This document shows, one piece after another, positions 36,340 to 47,059 of a DNA stretch of 64,000 nucleotides. The notes beneath the pieces were generated by a model. It saw only the letters and a list, made by a program, of their open reading frames with translations, did no database searches and was not told the origin of the DNA. This DNA comes from Liolophura sinensis (lineage: Eukaryota; Mollusca; Polyplacophora; Chitonida; Chitonidae). The stretch's first letter is position 1. Every line of letters begins with the position of its first letter. Both the position numbers and the translations under genes were made by a program. The stretch spans positions 24,379,788 to 24,443,787 of the forward strand of contig NC_088302.1 of assembly GCF_032854445.1 (NCBI RefSeq), written 5' to 3'.

Positions 36340-36494
36340 GTGGCGGCCTAATAGTTACAGGTGCTTGCCTTCAAGACTTGGGACAAACCAGGTGTGAGTC
36401 AAAATTGCCTTAGCGTTAAATCTGTAACTTTCAGAGCCGCCATTGCGGATAGGCTTCAGGGCAACTGTTAAAGAGATAACAAATAAATAAATAC
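36340..36494 (+). repeat. tRNA-derived SINE, unit 5
   Basis: Same family; near-identical to the unit 3 copy at offset 7,628 apart from two or three differences at its 3' end. Confidence 0.6.
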
Positions 36495-36872
36495 TTGGGT
36501 AAAGCTGCCGCACTAATGTACACGCAGACTTACTCCAGATCTTGCTGCATATGTCGTGGTCTCAGGAGGTGGGTTAGGTATGTGCCAAAGGTCAAGAATT
36601 TTTTCATGGCACTGTTTCCTTCCATCCATGAACAATTAGTGGAGAAGAATAAAACACATGTGGTTGTTGTGAATCTCTCTTGCAAGACTTTGGTTGCTCT
36701 TTCAGCTAAAGTTGACAATCGGACCATTACCAATTAAACAGGCTCGATTCCATTACTGGCAGAAAAACTGTCAAAAACTGGACGCACAGAGACAGACAAT
36801 TTTGCTGAAAATGGATGAAACAGCCCAAAAATTGAACATCGTTCTCATACAGGATCAATTCACCGTGTTTTA
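36495..36872 (+). pseudogene. Type A terminal cassette, unit 5
   Basis: Type A arrangement with TAA after the DNRTITN phrase (about 36,735), then the shifted frame to the GTGTTTTAA stop and AATAAA. Confidence 0.4.
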
Positions 36873-38852
36873 ATTTATTAAACATTTTGTCAAATCAATA
36901 AAAAATTATTTTAATTGAAAGACCTGACAAAGTGATTCGTCACGAAGTCAGAGACAGTCGAGCAGCCAGATTAGGAAAGCTCCCTGAGGTACCGATACAG
37001 GACTAGTTGTAAATAGGTGAATCATTCTCGAATCTAATTCATTTTTCAGAGTCGTATATTTTGCTAACTGTGTAAAACTTGCACCATGCCTTTTCTTTCC
37101 TGAACGACATGCCAACCGTCAACCTGCAAACAAACCTGTAGCTCACTTCAGTTTGTATGCATTCATTTACCTAAAAGTGGGTATTCCTGCAAGATACAAA
37201 CTGTGCTATTTCAATCCACCATTACCACAATAGGATACTGTTTTTTTCCCTGAGAGGTTTCCTGGCTCATTACTCTTTGCCACCATCGTATGAGTGAAAC
37301 ACTTTTTAGTCAGGCGTAAAATAAATCAAAATACCTAAAAGGCACTCTGAGACTGGAAATTCCATCCTATAGCAAAGTGTACAAATACCTGCGATCACTA
37401 AAGACAAATGGATTACTTTGAACTTCTGTTTTGTCCTACAATAACAAAAATGGTTTTAAATTTCCCAGGAAATTGAATGGACTGGTGGTTCCGTTGGTCA
37501 GAGTTACATCGAATCCGTGCGTGAGCTTTCCTCCCAAGTTTGCTTACAAGTAGACAGAAAAATAATCGCCGCCACAAACGTAACTAATTTTAGCAGATGT
37601 AAATAATACTTAACCACTCAGTGAGAACATTGTGAGTGAGTAAAGTCGGAATTTCCTCTGCATGTAATAACTTATTATGACATCCGTTTGCAATACCATC
37701 GTTATGATTTGTTTGTGCTGTGGGAAATCCTAGTGCCATGACTCCAGACTGTAGGCAGCCTCGTGGGAATACAGCATGCTTATCAGTTTTTGATGCCTGA
37801 CTTCATTCCAAATGCAAATCCTGGGGGACGCCCTTTGTATATCAAAGGCTCGTTGCACGTGGAGCATAATTCTGTCATGGATGCAGACAGGGAATTAATG
37901 TGTAAGTTCTCGTGTTACTGGTTCGTACGCAACTAACATTCTGAAGAACATGTCAGCATTGATATAGGACGCATCACAAGTTTGCATGTTCAGTATAGTG
38001 ACAAACTCTAACATGATCACAATACTGACATCATTATAATGCAATGATTAACGGACTGGTAGGTAATTATGATAATAATTAATTAACGGATAACAATGCG
38101 TAAAACATTGTGTCGATAAACAAACCATATGATTCGATATCTTGATGAACAATAGAATGTGTATGTAGAAGGATTTATCTTCATTAGCGCACGGATCGCA
38201 GAGCCAAGAGAAGAAATTCGCAAATTTACTAATAAATGCTGTTGGCGTAGTGCAATAAATTATTCTTGAACCTAGCGAGTTACAAGGCAAATGCAAATGT
38301 TTATTTCTATCACCAGTTCGACTTTGCTTCGAGTTGACCCAAGCTTTGTTTACTTCGGCTATATCAGAATTTTTTAAAGTGGTGTCTTCAATATTGGAAG
38401 TATTATTGAATGAAATCAAACAATGTAGTAGTTTGAGGCATGGATAAAGTTAGTACTGATGTAAGCATTATCCCATTTGCTTTATTTACACTGATAACGC
38501 CATATTTATTGCACGGTATGGACAAGAGAACATAAGACCTATCATTCTCCTACGTGTGTTACGTCACTACATTTATTAGATTGGATTGTTATTGATATAC
38601 CGAGGGTATTTCTCTTCTGTAAAAGGATTGTGTGAGAAACTGGTAACGTATGAGGCCAATCCAGTTATGCATTGTACGAAGATTGAAAAGGCCAACAAAT
38701 GAGTTATTTGGCTGATGTGTTTGTAAACAGTCAAGAAACTGTCGCCTCCTAGTACAGCCAAGCGTTTAACTAATACGTTAAACGTCAGGTCAGATATGAT
38801 GTTATTCCACATATGCACAAAAACGTACTTGCTCATTTTGTTTCCTTGAGAT

Positions 38853-39002
38853 ATGGGTTTCTACAAGTTAACTCGCGGGACAAGTGTTTTTCTCGGTCTA
38901 GCAATGTTTTGGTTTTTCCCGGGAGCTGTCAGTGGTGCACGCAGATGGTGTTTGGCAAACTTCCTGGTCAACCAGAGTGAAAGTAAAATACATACAGCGT
39001 AA
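38853..39002 (+). CDS. Candidate signal-peptide ORF, 49 aa (unit 6)
   Basis: ATG at 38,853 in the context ATATGG. It encodes MGFYKLTRGTSVFLGLAMFW at the N-terminus, a basic n-region followed by a hydrophobic core, then a PGAVSGA cleavage-like segment and RRWCLANFLVNQSESKIHTA before TAA at 39,000-39,002. The stop lies where unit 7 continues for 21 more codons to a splice donor, so this is either a short independent frame or a truncated exon. No family match is known to me. Confidence 0.25.
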   Translation: MGFYKLTRGTSVFLGLAMFWFFPGAVSGARRWCLANFLVNQSESKIHTA

Positions 39003-39711
39003 GGGGTTTACCTTAACGATGGTGCTGCCACAAGTTAGAATACACCTTCAACATTTACATGTGATTTCACTCTAATTCTCCTTGAGGATTGACATGAACG
39101 ACATGCCCACCGTCAACCTGCGAACCGACCTGTAGCTCAGTTGAGGTTGTCTGCGTTCATAACCTAAAAGTGGAGATTTGTGTCCCATCGAGATACAAAC
39201 TGTGCTGTTACCATCCACCATTCCCACAACACTATAGAAATACTAGATTTAACTTCAAATACTCCTCTGAAATATTATCACATTAGCGAATATTTCTCTT
39301 CAAATAAACCTACTTGGAATAGAAAATGAATATGTTGAATAAAATGAACTCTTAGCGTTGAACTGATTCGTTGAGAATGTTTGTCGATGATGATTGCAAT
39401 ACTGTGTGTGGGTCACCGACGCACAGTTGGAAGAGGTATGTTAGTTGTGTGCTTGGCGCCAGGCTGATTAAATCTACAAAGGACTCTCATTCCTTTACTT
39501 GTCTGTGTGATTACCACGGGGCTGTTGGCCTTGTCAATCACATTTTTATTCTTCGTCTAACTCCCAAATGTATACGCTTACTTAGCATTAGACATCGTCT
39601 TTATATCACAGGAGTCTGTATGTTCTATCGCTTTAGGCTCTGCGGCAGCCTGTTTTTTCATAAAACACAACTGTCAGGAAAATGTATTTGTTTGCCCAAA
39701 GGTGTATACAT

Positions 39712-39805
39712 ATAAATGGCACTTGCCGACTTGCACTCGATTGCCATGGCTTTCCACTTAGTGCTGTTAACCGATGGTTCGCTTAAAAAGCGAAGAGAGT
39801 AAGGG
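39712..39805 (+). promoter_or_regulatory. TATA box, Kozak ATG and splice donor, unit 6
   Basis: Same arrangement as unit 4, with MAFHLVLLTDGSLKKRR before the GTAAGG donor. Confidence 0.4.
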
Positions 39806-40696
39806 AAAGAAATTCGCACATTTACTGATAAAAGCTGCTGTCGTAGCTCAATAATTTATTCAAGAGTCTAGCTAGTTAGAAGGCAGATGCAAAAGCTTAC
39901 TTGGATCAGCAATTCGGCTTCGCTCCGAGCAGTCATAAGCTTTTTTCATCTTGACTATATGCCCAATGTTTTATGCGGTGTCTTGATACATTAAAAGTAT
40001 CATAAAATGAATATAACAACTGTATCATAACAACCGGAGATGTTTGATGCATTGATGAAGTTAATATTGATGTAAGCATTATCCCATTCGCGTTATTTAG
40101 ACTGATAACTCCATACTTAATGCATGGCACAGACAAGAGAACACAAGACATGTCATTCTCATACGTGTTGCACGATAAGTATATTGATTAGATAGGAATG
40201 CTTTTGATATACTGAGTGTATTTCTCTTCTGTAAAAGGATTGTGTGAGAAATTTGTTACATATGAGGCCAATCCAGTTGTACAATGAATGAAATTTAAAT
40301 AGGCATCGTAAAAGCATCTCGATATTTAGGACGAAAGCTTGTGTTGTCACCACAGTTAAATTAAAACCTTGGCGTTAATGATGATTTGCGGTTGGTCTCT
40401 CTGTGCTGTACGTTTTCAAATATTATTGATAATGTTCAAGAATTGTTATTTATTTATTTTTCTTAATTCTTTGCAAGTGTTTTTTTAAGCCCAGAACACA
40501 CTGCTTTTTACAAGCATCTAGATTGCAAATGATACCAATACCATGAAACTTGACGCTGTATTTCTTGATCTCAGGGTGTATTTCCTAATTTCAGGGTGTT
40601 TTTCTTGATCTCACGGTGTCTTTCTTGATCTATGATGTATGTATGGTAATCTCACGCACGTCTATGTCCACTATTCAAATGCTACTTTAAACAGTC

Positions 40697-40850
40697 TCGG
40701 CCTAATGGTTAAAGTTGCTTGTCTTCAAGAGTTAGGACAAACCAGGTGTTGGTCAAACTTGCCTTAGCATTGAATTTGTAACTTTCAGTGCCCCAATTGC
40801 GGAAAGGCTTCTAGGCAACTGTTAAATAGATATCAAATAAATAAATACTT
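40697..40850 (+). repeat. tRNA-derived SINE, unit 6
   Basis: Same family as the unit 2 copy, with tail TCAAATAAATAAATAC. Confidence 0.6.
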
Positions 40851-40925
40851 GGGTAAAGCAGCCCAACCATTGGACTCGCAGATTTACTTTGGATTGGTCG
40901 TGGCCTCGGGAGGCTGGTTAGATAA

Positions 40926-41218
40926 GTGCCAAGAGGCGAGTGTTTATTCCTCGCACTGGTTCCTTTCATCCATGAACAACTAGTAGAAAAGAATAAAACA
41001 CATGTGTTTGTTGTGAATCTGTCTGCCAGGACCCTGGTTGGCTCCTTTCAACTAAAGTTGCCAGTCGGACCATTACCAATAAAACACATTTGTTTTTACC
41101 TCTGGCTGGAAAACGGTCAAAAACTGGACGTACCGAAACGGACAATTTTGCTGAAAATGGATGAGACCGCCATAAAATTGAACTTCGTCCTTATGGAGAA
41201 GCCATTTACCAAGTTTTA
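40926..41218 (+). CDS. Type B terminal cassette, open 97-codon frame (unit 6)
   Basis: Third type B copy, open throughout, ECLFLALVPFIHEQLVEKNK to KPFTKF and TAA, followed by AATAAA about 25 bases on. Three independent open copies of type B contrast with four frame-broken type A copies. Confidence 0.3.
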
Positions 41219-43319
41219 ATTATTAAAGATTCTATCAAATTAATAAATAATTAATTTGATTTAAAGACCTAACAATGTGATTGGTCACGAAGTGACACAG
41301 ATACGAGCAGCCAGATTAGGAGAATCCCCAATGGTACCGATACAAGACTGGTTGTAAATAGGTGAATGATTCTCGAAGCTAATTCATTCTTCAGAAGTGT
41401 ATATTTTGCTAGCTTTGTAAAACGTGCACCATGCCTTCTATTCCGAGTACGTGCATATATGTCTGCCTAAAAATAAAGACTGTTGGACAAGTGTTTCGAG
41501 AAAATTAGTCTTTGATTTCCTGTTGTAGGCGCGGCTGACAGTTTTCTTTGCCTCTATCTAACGTTTGGTTTGTCTAAAGGTTGTCCTCATCTCCAAGTTA
41601 AGTAGCATGTGCAATGAAAACAAATATAACATTCTAAAATCTTAGTCTGCACAGAGTCCATGTTTGTTCTTAGACTGATTTGTTTCTAAACAGTTAGGAA
41701 TCTACCATTCTTGATAGAGCCAAGCGTTTAAGGACTACGTTAAGCGTTTACAGAAGTCGCTAGACGAGCATTGCCCGATTTACTTCTTTAAAACTCGCTT
41801 GTTTACACATGTTGACAAGTCATTAACTCCACAAACACGTTCGTTCCTTGTGACAGTAATGCTTTGGTCTTCCCCAGAACTGTTAATGGCGCGCACAGAA
41901 GGTGTTTGGCGCGTTTCCACGTAAACCAGAGTGAAAGACAAATACATACAGCTTGGGCACATTCACAGGAGATTTGTCTCTGCCTTTTCTCTAATTCTCC
42001 TTGGGGATTGACATGAATGACATGCCAACCGTCAATCTGCAAATAGACCTGTAGCTCAGCTCAGTTTGTCTGCATTCATTAACCTAAAAGTGGGGATTGG
42101 TCTTCCTGCAAGATACAAACTGTGTTATTTCCACCCACCATTACCACAATACGATACTGTTTTTTTCCCTGACCGTTTAACTGCTACATTAGTCTTTGCC
42201 ACCATCGTATGAGTAAAACATTTTTGAGTCAGGCGTAAAATAAATCAAAATACATAGAAGGCACTCCGAGAGCGGAAATTCCATCCTATAGCAAAGTGTA
42301 CAAATACCTTCGATCATTAAAGACAAATGGACTATTCTGAACTTCAGTTTTGTCTTATAATAGCGAAAAATGGTTTTAAATTTCCCTGGATTCACACGAT
42401 CCAAATCATCATGAAAATTGAATGGACTGGTGGTTCCGGTGGTTGGAGTTCGAATCCGAGTTTGCATGTTCAGGATGGGGACTTTGAGTCTAACATGATC
42501 ACAATACTGACTTTATTTAAACGCACTGATTAACGGACTGGTAGGTAATTATGAGTATAATTAATTAACGGATTGCAATGCATGAAGCATTGTGTTGATT
42601 AAGAAAGCACCTGATATGATATCTTGATGAACAATTAAATGTGTATGTAGAAAGATTTATCCTCATTAGCCTACGGGTCACAGAGCAAAGGAAAGAAATT
42701 CGCAAATTTACTAATATATGCTGTTGGCGTAGTGCAATAAATTATTCTTAAACCTAGCGAGTTACTAGGCTGATGCAAGTGCTTATTTGGATCACCAGAG
42801 TTCGGCTTTGCTTCGAGTTGTCCCAAGCGTTGTTTACTTCGGCTATATCAGAATTTTTTTATGTGGTGTCGTCAATATTGGAAGTATTATTGAATGAAAT
42901 CAAACAATGTAGTGGTTTGAGGCATGGATAAAGTTAGTACTGATGTAAGCATTATCCCATTTGCTTTATTTACACTGATAACGCCATATTTATTGCATAG
43001 TATGGACAAGAGAACCCTTCATTCTCCTACCTGTGTCACGTCACTACATTTGTTAGATTGGATTGTTGTTGATATACCGACGGTATTTCTCTTCTGTAAA
43101 AGCATTGTGTGAGAAATTGGTAACATATGAGGGCAATCCAGTTATGCAGTGTACGAAAATGTAAAAGGCCAACAAATGAGTTATTTGGCTAATATGTATG
43201 TAAACAGTCAAGAAACTGTCGCCTCCTAGTACAGCCAAGCATTTAACTAATACGGTAAGATATGATGCTATTCCACACATGCGCAAAGACGTATTTAACC
43301 CTTTTTGTTTTCTTGAGAT

Positions 43320-43529
43320 ATGGATCTTTACAAGTTAACTAGAAAGACAAGTCTGTTCCTCGGTCTAGGATTGTTTTTGCTTTTCTTGGGAGGTGTCAGT
43401 GGCGCGCGCAAATGGTGTTTGGCAAACTTCCTCGTAAACCAGAGTGAAAGTGAAAATACATACAGCGCGGAAATGTTTACCTTAAAGATGGCGCAGCCAC
43501 AAGTCAGAATATACCTTGAATATTCACAA
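43320..43529 (+). CDS. Candidate first exon with signal peptide (unit 7)
   Basis: ATG at 43,320 starts 70 open codons: MDLYKLTRK (basic n-region), a core of about 15 mostly Leu/Phe/Gly residues, GGVSGA (small residues suited to signal peptidase), then RKWCLANFLVNQSESE and MAQPQVRIYLEYSQ. The exon would end at CAA/GTGATT (43,527-43,531), a usable splice donor also present as CAG/GTGATT in units 1 and 2. Phase would be 0. The frame runs on to a stop at 43,544 if unspliced. Being the only copy with ATG, full length and no nonsense codon, it is the best candidate for an active member. Against this, sibling copies are broken and no conserved domain is recognisable. Confidence 0.35.
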
Positions 43530-44082
43530 GTGATTTTTCTCTAATTCTCCTTGCGGATTGACATGAACGACATGCCAACCGTCAACCTGCGAACCAACCT
43601 GTAGCTCAGTTGAGTTTGTTAATGTATTCATTAACCTAAAAGTGGGGATTTGTCTTCCATCGAGATACAAACTGTGTTTTTTTCCATCCACCATTCCCAC
43701 AACACTGTAGAAATACTAGATTTAACTTCAAATGCTCCTCTGAAATATTATCAAATTAGCGAATATTTCTCTTCAAATACACCGACTTGGAATACAAAAT
43801 TAATATGTTGAATAAAATGAACTCTTGGCGTTGAACTGATTCGTTGAGAATGTTTGTCGATGATGATTGCAATACTGTGTCTGGGTCACCGACGCACAGT
43901 TGGAAGAGGTATGTCATTTGTGAGCTTGGCGCCAGTCTGATTAAATCTAAAGTGGACTCTCATTCCTTTACTTGTCTGTGTGATTACCACGTGGCTGTTG
44001 GCCTTGTCAATCACATCTTTATTCTTCGTCTAACTCCCAAATGTATACGCTTACTTAGCATTAGACATCGTGTTTATATCAC

Positions 44083-44229
44083 AGGAGTCGCTATGTTCTA
44101 TTGCTTTAGGCTCTGCGGCAGCCGGTTTCTTTATAAAACACAACTGTCAGGAAAATGTATTTGGTTGCTCATTGGGGTATACATATAAATGCCACTTGCT
44201 GGATTGCATTCGATTGCCATGGCTTTCCA
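44083..44229 (+). other. Possible Cys-containing second exon (unit 7)
   Basis: A TATATCACAG acceptor-like string precedes a phase-0 open frame of 48 codons beginning ESLCSIALGSAAG and including FIKHNCQENVFGC, ending with TAG at 44,227-44,229. The equivalent frame is open to the same stop in units at 15,568, 30,560 and 39,617, where it holds five cysteines (C-x8-C-x6-C-x6-C pattern). The AG acceptor is mutated in some copies. An overlapping frame of similar openness exists, and changes between copies are often non-synonymous, so coding status is doubtful. Confidence 0.2.
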
Positions 44230-44344
44230 CTTAGTGCTGTTAACCAATGGTTCGCTTAAAAAGCGAGGAGAGGAAGGGAAAGAAATTCGCAAATTTACTG
44301 ATAAAAGCTGCTGGCGTAGCACAATAAATCATTCAAGAGTCTAG
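44184..44344 (+). CDS. Candidate 41-aa ORF behind a TATA box (unit 7)
   Basis: TATAAAT at 44,184-44,190 and a near-ideal Kozak GCCATGG with ATG at 44,219. The frame continues past the point where other units have TAA, reading MAFHLVLLTNGSLKKRGEEG then KEIRKFTDKSCWRSTINHSRV to TAG at 44,342-44,344. The KEIRKFT-CWRS-IN phrase is also readable in the diverged module copies near 21,620, 38,215 and 42,690. No cassette with AATAAA follows in this unit. Product unknown; it may be a relic. Confidence 0.25.
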
Positions 44345-45049
44345 CTAGTTAGAAGGCAGATGCGAAAGCTTACTTGGATCAGCAATTCGGCTTAGCTCTG
44401 AGCAGTCATAAGCTTTTTTCACCTTGGCTATATCGCCACTTTTTCCTGTGTTGTCTTGATATATTGGAAGTATCATTGAATGAAATCAAACAATTGCACT
44501 TGGCTTGAGGCATTGATGAAGTTAGTATTGATGTAATCATTATTCCATTTGCTTTATTTAGACTGATAACTCCATATTTAATGCATGGTACGATCAAGAG
44601 AAAACAAGGTCCGTCATCCTCATGTGTGTTGCACGTCAAGTACATTCATTAAATTCGAATGCTTTTGATGTACTGAGTTTATTCCTCTTCTGTAAAAGCA
44701 TTGTGTGAGAAATTAGTAACATATGAGGGCAATCCAGTTATGCAGTGAACCAAAACTGAAGAGGCTAACAAATGAGTTATTTGGCTGATGTGTTTGTAAA
44801 CAGTCAAGAACCTGTCCAAATAGAGCCAAGCGTTTAACTAATACGTTAAACGGGAAGTCAGATAATATGTTATTCCACACATGCCCAAAGACGTGCATTG
44901 CCCCTTTTGTTTCCTTGAGATATGACTCTCCAGAAGTTAACCTGACGGAGTAGTCTGTTCCTCGGCCTTGGACGAACAAGTCTGGTCCTCCGTCTAGGAT
45001 GGACAGGCCTGTCCCTCTATCTAGGAATGTTTTGGTTTTCCTCAGCAGC

Positions 45050-46330
45050 CGTCCATGGTACTTTTTATGCATTTACATGTAGAGTTAGAATAAAACCCTA
45101 ACTGTGTTAAACCTACAGCGGGCCATTTTGCATTACAATGTGGGCACTCAACTGATTTTACTCTCTAATCTGTAACTTTTTACATTATTAAATTTTCTAA
45201 AGTTGTATTATAATGATTAGTGTAATGAAAAAATTCTGGAGTCAATTGCCTAAGGGAAGGGTATGTTCTCTTGAATGCGCCATTATCACTGCTTAAAGCT
45301 TAAGGTCTAGACGCAAACACTGGGTTTTAGGTTTTGGCCCTATGAAGATGTGTACTTGCTTTACTGCACTATTATCCACACTAATATCATGTTACATAAG
45401 ATTTCGTATGACACGGTGTAGTTGTTCGTTTATCGAGTTTCTCATGTGTTTCTATAAAAGCAGACACGAACCTTATTTCTTAAAACTCGTTCTTATGGTT
45501 AATCTACTTTAGACGTCCTCGTTTTGCCGGTGTAAAAATGTCAGAACTGACCAGTGCTATCTGAAAGATTTTCCGATTGACTCTTGTGGTTCAATTAATA
45601 CCAATTATGGCTGGAATACTTACAGTATGCTAATAATGTTGGCTTATGCCACCGAGGATTAGTTACTTACTTTGATACTGAACGCCATATCTGAAACCAC
45701 ACAAACACTGACGTCCGTTTGTCTGAAAAAACATTATCTTTTTACACGGATTGGCCAGAAAATGTCTCTTCCAATGCTTTGACCACAGTGTCTCCTAAAG
45801 CAAGCGTTGATCCCGTTTCCATCATATTAACCTCTTTTATCGTTTTACTTTGAAATAAAACATTACTGGATTATGTGATATAATTTTCGGACAGCCTTTT
45901 TGGATTATTGATGTGGCTAGCTCATGATTAACATGTTCAGACAACGACAACGCTTCGTCAGTCGAAGCAGTGCTTCATCCGTGGGCTGCCTTGGGTGACC
46001 ACACCAATTTGGTTTAACTCATTGCAACAGTCAGACTGTAAAAGGTTATGGAGAATGATGGACGTAGTCTTGTTTACTGAGAATGCCTGGTTCTTGCTGG
46101 ACATTCCGCGGACACCAGTCTGTTTACGATATGATTCACTCACTGGCAGGCATTGTATAATCACAAGGCCACGTTCCTGGCTGGTCTGTCCAGTCGTGGC
46201 GGCCAATCGATAGTAACTGGTGAAAATAGTCCGTAAATCTCAACAGGAGAGAGACTGGAAGACCAGATTCCCTGGCCTGCTGGGTTATCAACTGTCTCAA
46301 ACCATCGGTCCCTTCCTTGCCCAAATGGCA
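45050..46330 (+). repeat. Right-flank duplication family, copy R1
   Basis: Opens with TTTTTATGCATTTACATGTA-GAGTTAGAATAAAACC, shared with 49,350. It includes TTACTTTGATACTGAACG, GATTAACATGTTCAGACAAC, TGGTTTAACTCATTGCAACAG and GGCTGGTCTGTCCAGTCGTG, each with partners in R2-R5. Short frames on both strands here are not conserved among the copies. Confidence 0.65.
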
Positions 46331-46409
46331 ACGATTAACCTACGGCTTCGTCTTTACTTGGTACCATAGTCTACTAGTCGCCTATATTGAGCTATCGGTA
46401 AAACCAGGA

Positions 46410-46730
46410 AATGCTCACCACCAAAATTGCCTTTAGTCAGTGACACGTAACAACACAACTTCTACACACTGATACATTGGAAGTCTGTATTGTTGCAAGG
46501 AAAATCAAGTTACAATACTTTTTCCAATTCATAATGTAAAACTACATAAGCTCTGTTTTGACGGCAAGAACTCATTCCCTCGGGTGACATCATCATTATT
46601 AACAAACGCATGCTGGATATTGGGAGGAGTTCAATGTGTTTTGACCGGGTACCTAAACTGATATCGACATTAATTTAAACCCTTTTGCTGACACTGTTAT
46701 GTTTGAAATTGTGCGCACGTTTTAATGTAA
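46410..46730 (+). repeat. Array-flanking duplication, right copy
   Basis: Partner of 13,800-14,090, same orientation, with the shared CAGTGACACGTAACA and CCTCGGGTGA landmarks. It places related sequence on both sides of the array. Confidence 0.65.
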
Positions 46731-47059
46731 TCTAAAGTGTTGTCACTGCATTTCCTTTACAATAATATAGATGTACAATGTACAATATGTGAATGTGTAG
46801 AAATCGTGGTGTTACGTATCACTATCAGAAAGCAATTTGGGTCAAAAAAGACTATAGCCATGCTTTTGTTTCCATTGATGTTCGGGATGATATCCGGGAA
46901 AATGTATACATGTTGTTATTATTGCCACTTCCAGCTTAGAGGTTCTCATGGCTGCATTTGTGATTCAAATGATGTCAATCATGGTTCCAGTTTCGCCACT
47001 GTCTGAATTCGGCACCTTTTTCAAGTTGATTGAAGGGAGAGAACCCCCTATGGTACGCC

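Larger units (their letters stand above)
33948..36488 (+). repeat. Near-identical block, copy 2
   Basis: Partner of 26,320-28,860. The constant spacing shows that no insertions or deletions separate the copies. Confidence 0.9.
34524..38852 (+). repeat. Array unit 5 (type A)
   Basis: A 4.3-kb type A unit. Its first 2.5 kb is nearly identical to unit 3 at an offset of exactly 7,628 bases. It retains the 3' part that unit 3 lost. Confidence 0.85.
38853..43319 (+). repeat. Array unit 6 (type B)
   Basis: A 4.5-kb type B unit with an open 49-codon signal-peptide frame at its start. A deletion near 42,458 joins GAGTTCGAATCCGAG to TTTGCATGTTCAGGATGGGG, removing about 1 kb before the second module copy. 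Confidence 0.8.
14500..45070 (+). repeat. 30.6-kb directly repeated composite array
   Basis: Seven complete or partial head-to-tail units plus a terminal fragment, all in one orientation. Full-unit order: signal-peptide-like exon, tRNA-like segment, a region with a 114-codon frame in some copies, TATA box and ATG, a module with short frames (KADAKAYLDQQ-like), a 20-bp minisatellite, a SINE, a cassette with stop and AATAAA, a second tRNA-like segment, and a diverged second copy of the module. The module therefore occurs 14 times (near 15,860, 17,450, 18,900, 21,680, 23,220, 26,320, 27,870, 30,820, 33,950, 35,500, 38,280, 39,880, 42,770, 44,350). Cassette subtypes run A, A, B, A, B, A, B. Whether any unit is a working gene is not settled. 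Confidence 0.9.
43320..45070 (+). repeat. Array unit 7 (right-edge fragment)
   Basis: Contains the best signal-peptide exon, the tRNA-like segment, TATA box and ATG, and the module. It then passes directly into a diverged copy of the sequence before the next signal-peptide exon (about 44,700-45,060). It has no SINE and no stop/AATAAA cassette, so the array ends here. Confidence 0.75.

Noticed and set aside
45958-46324. Overlapping plus- and minus-strand frames near 46 kb as conserved genes
   Set aside because: The homologous copies near 51.1 and 58.9 kb do not preserve either frame.
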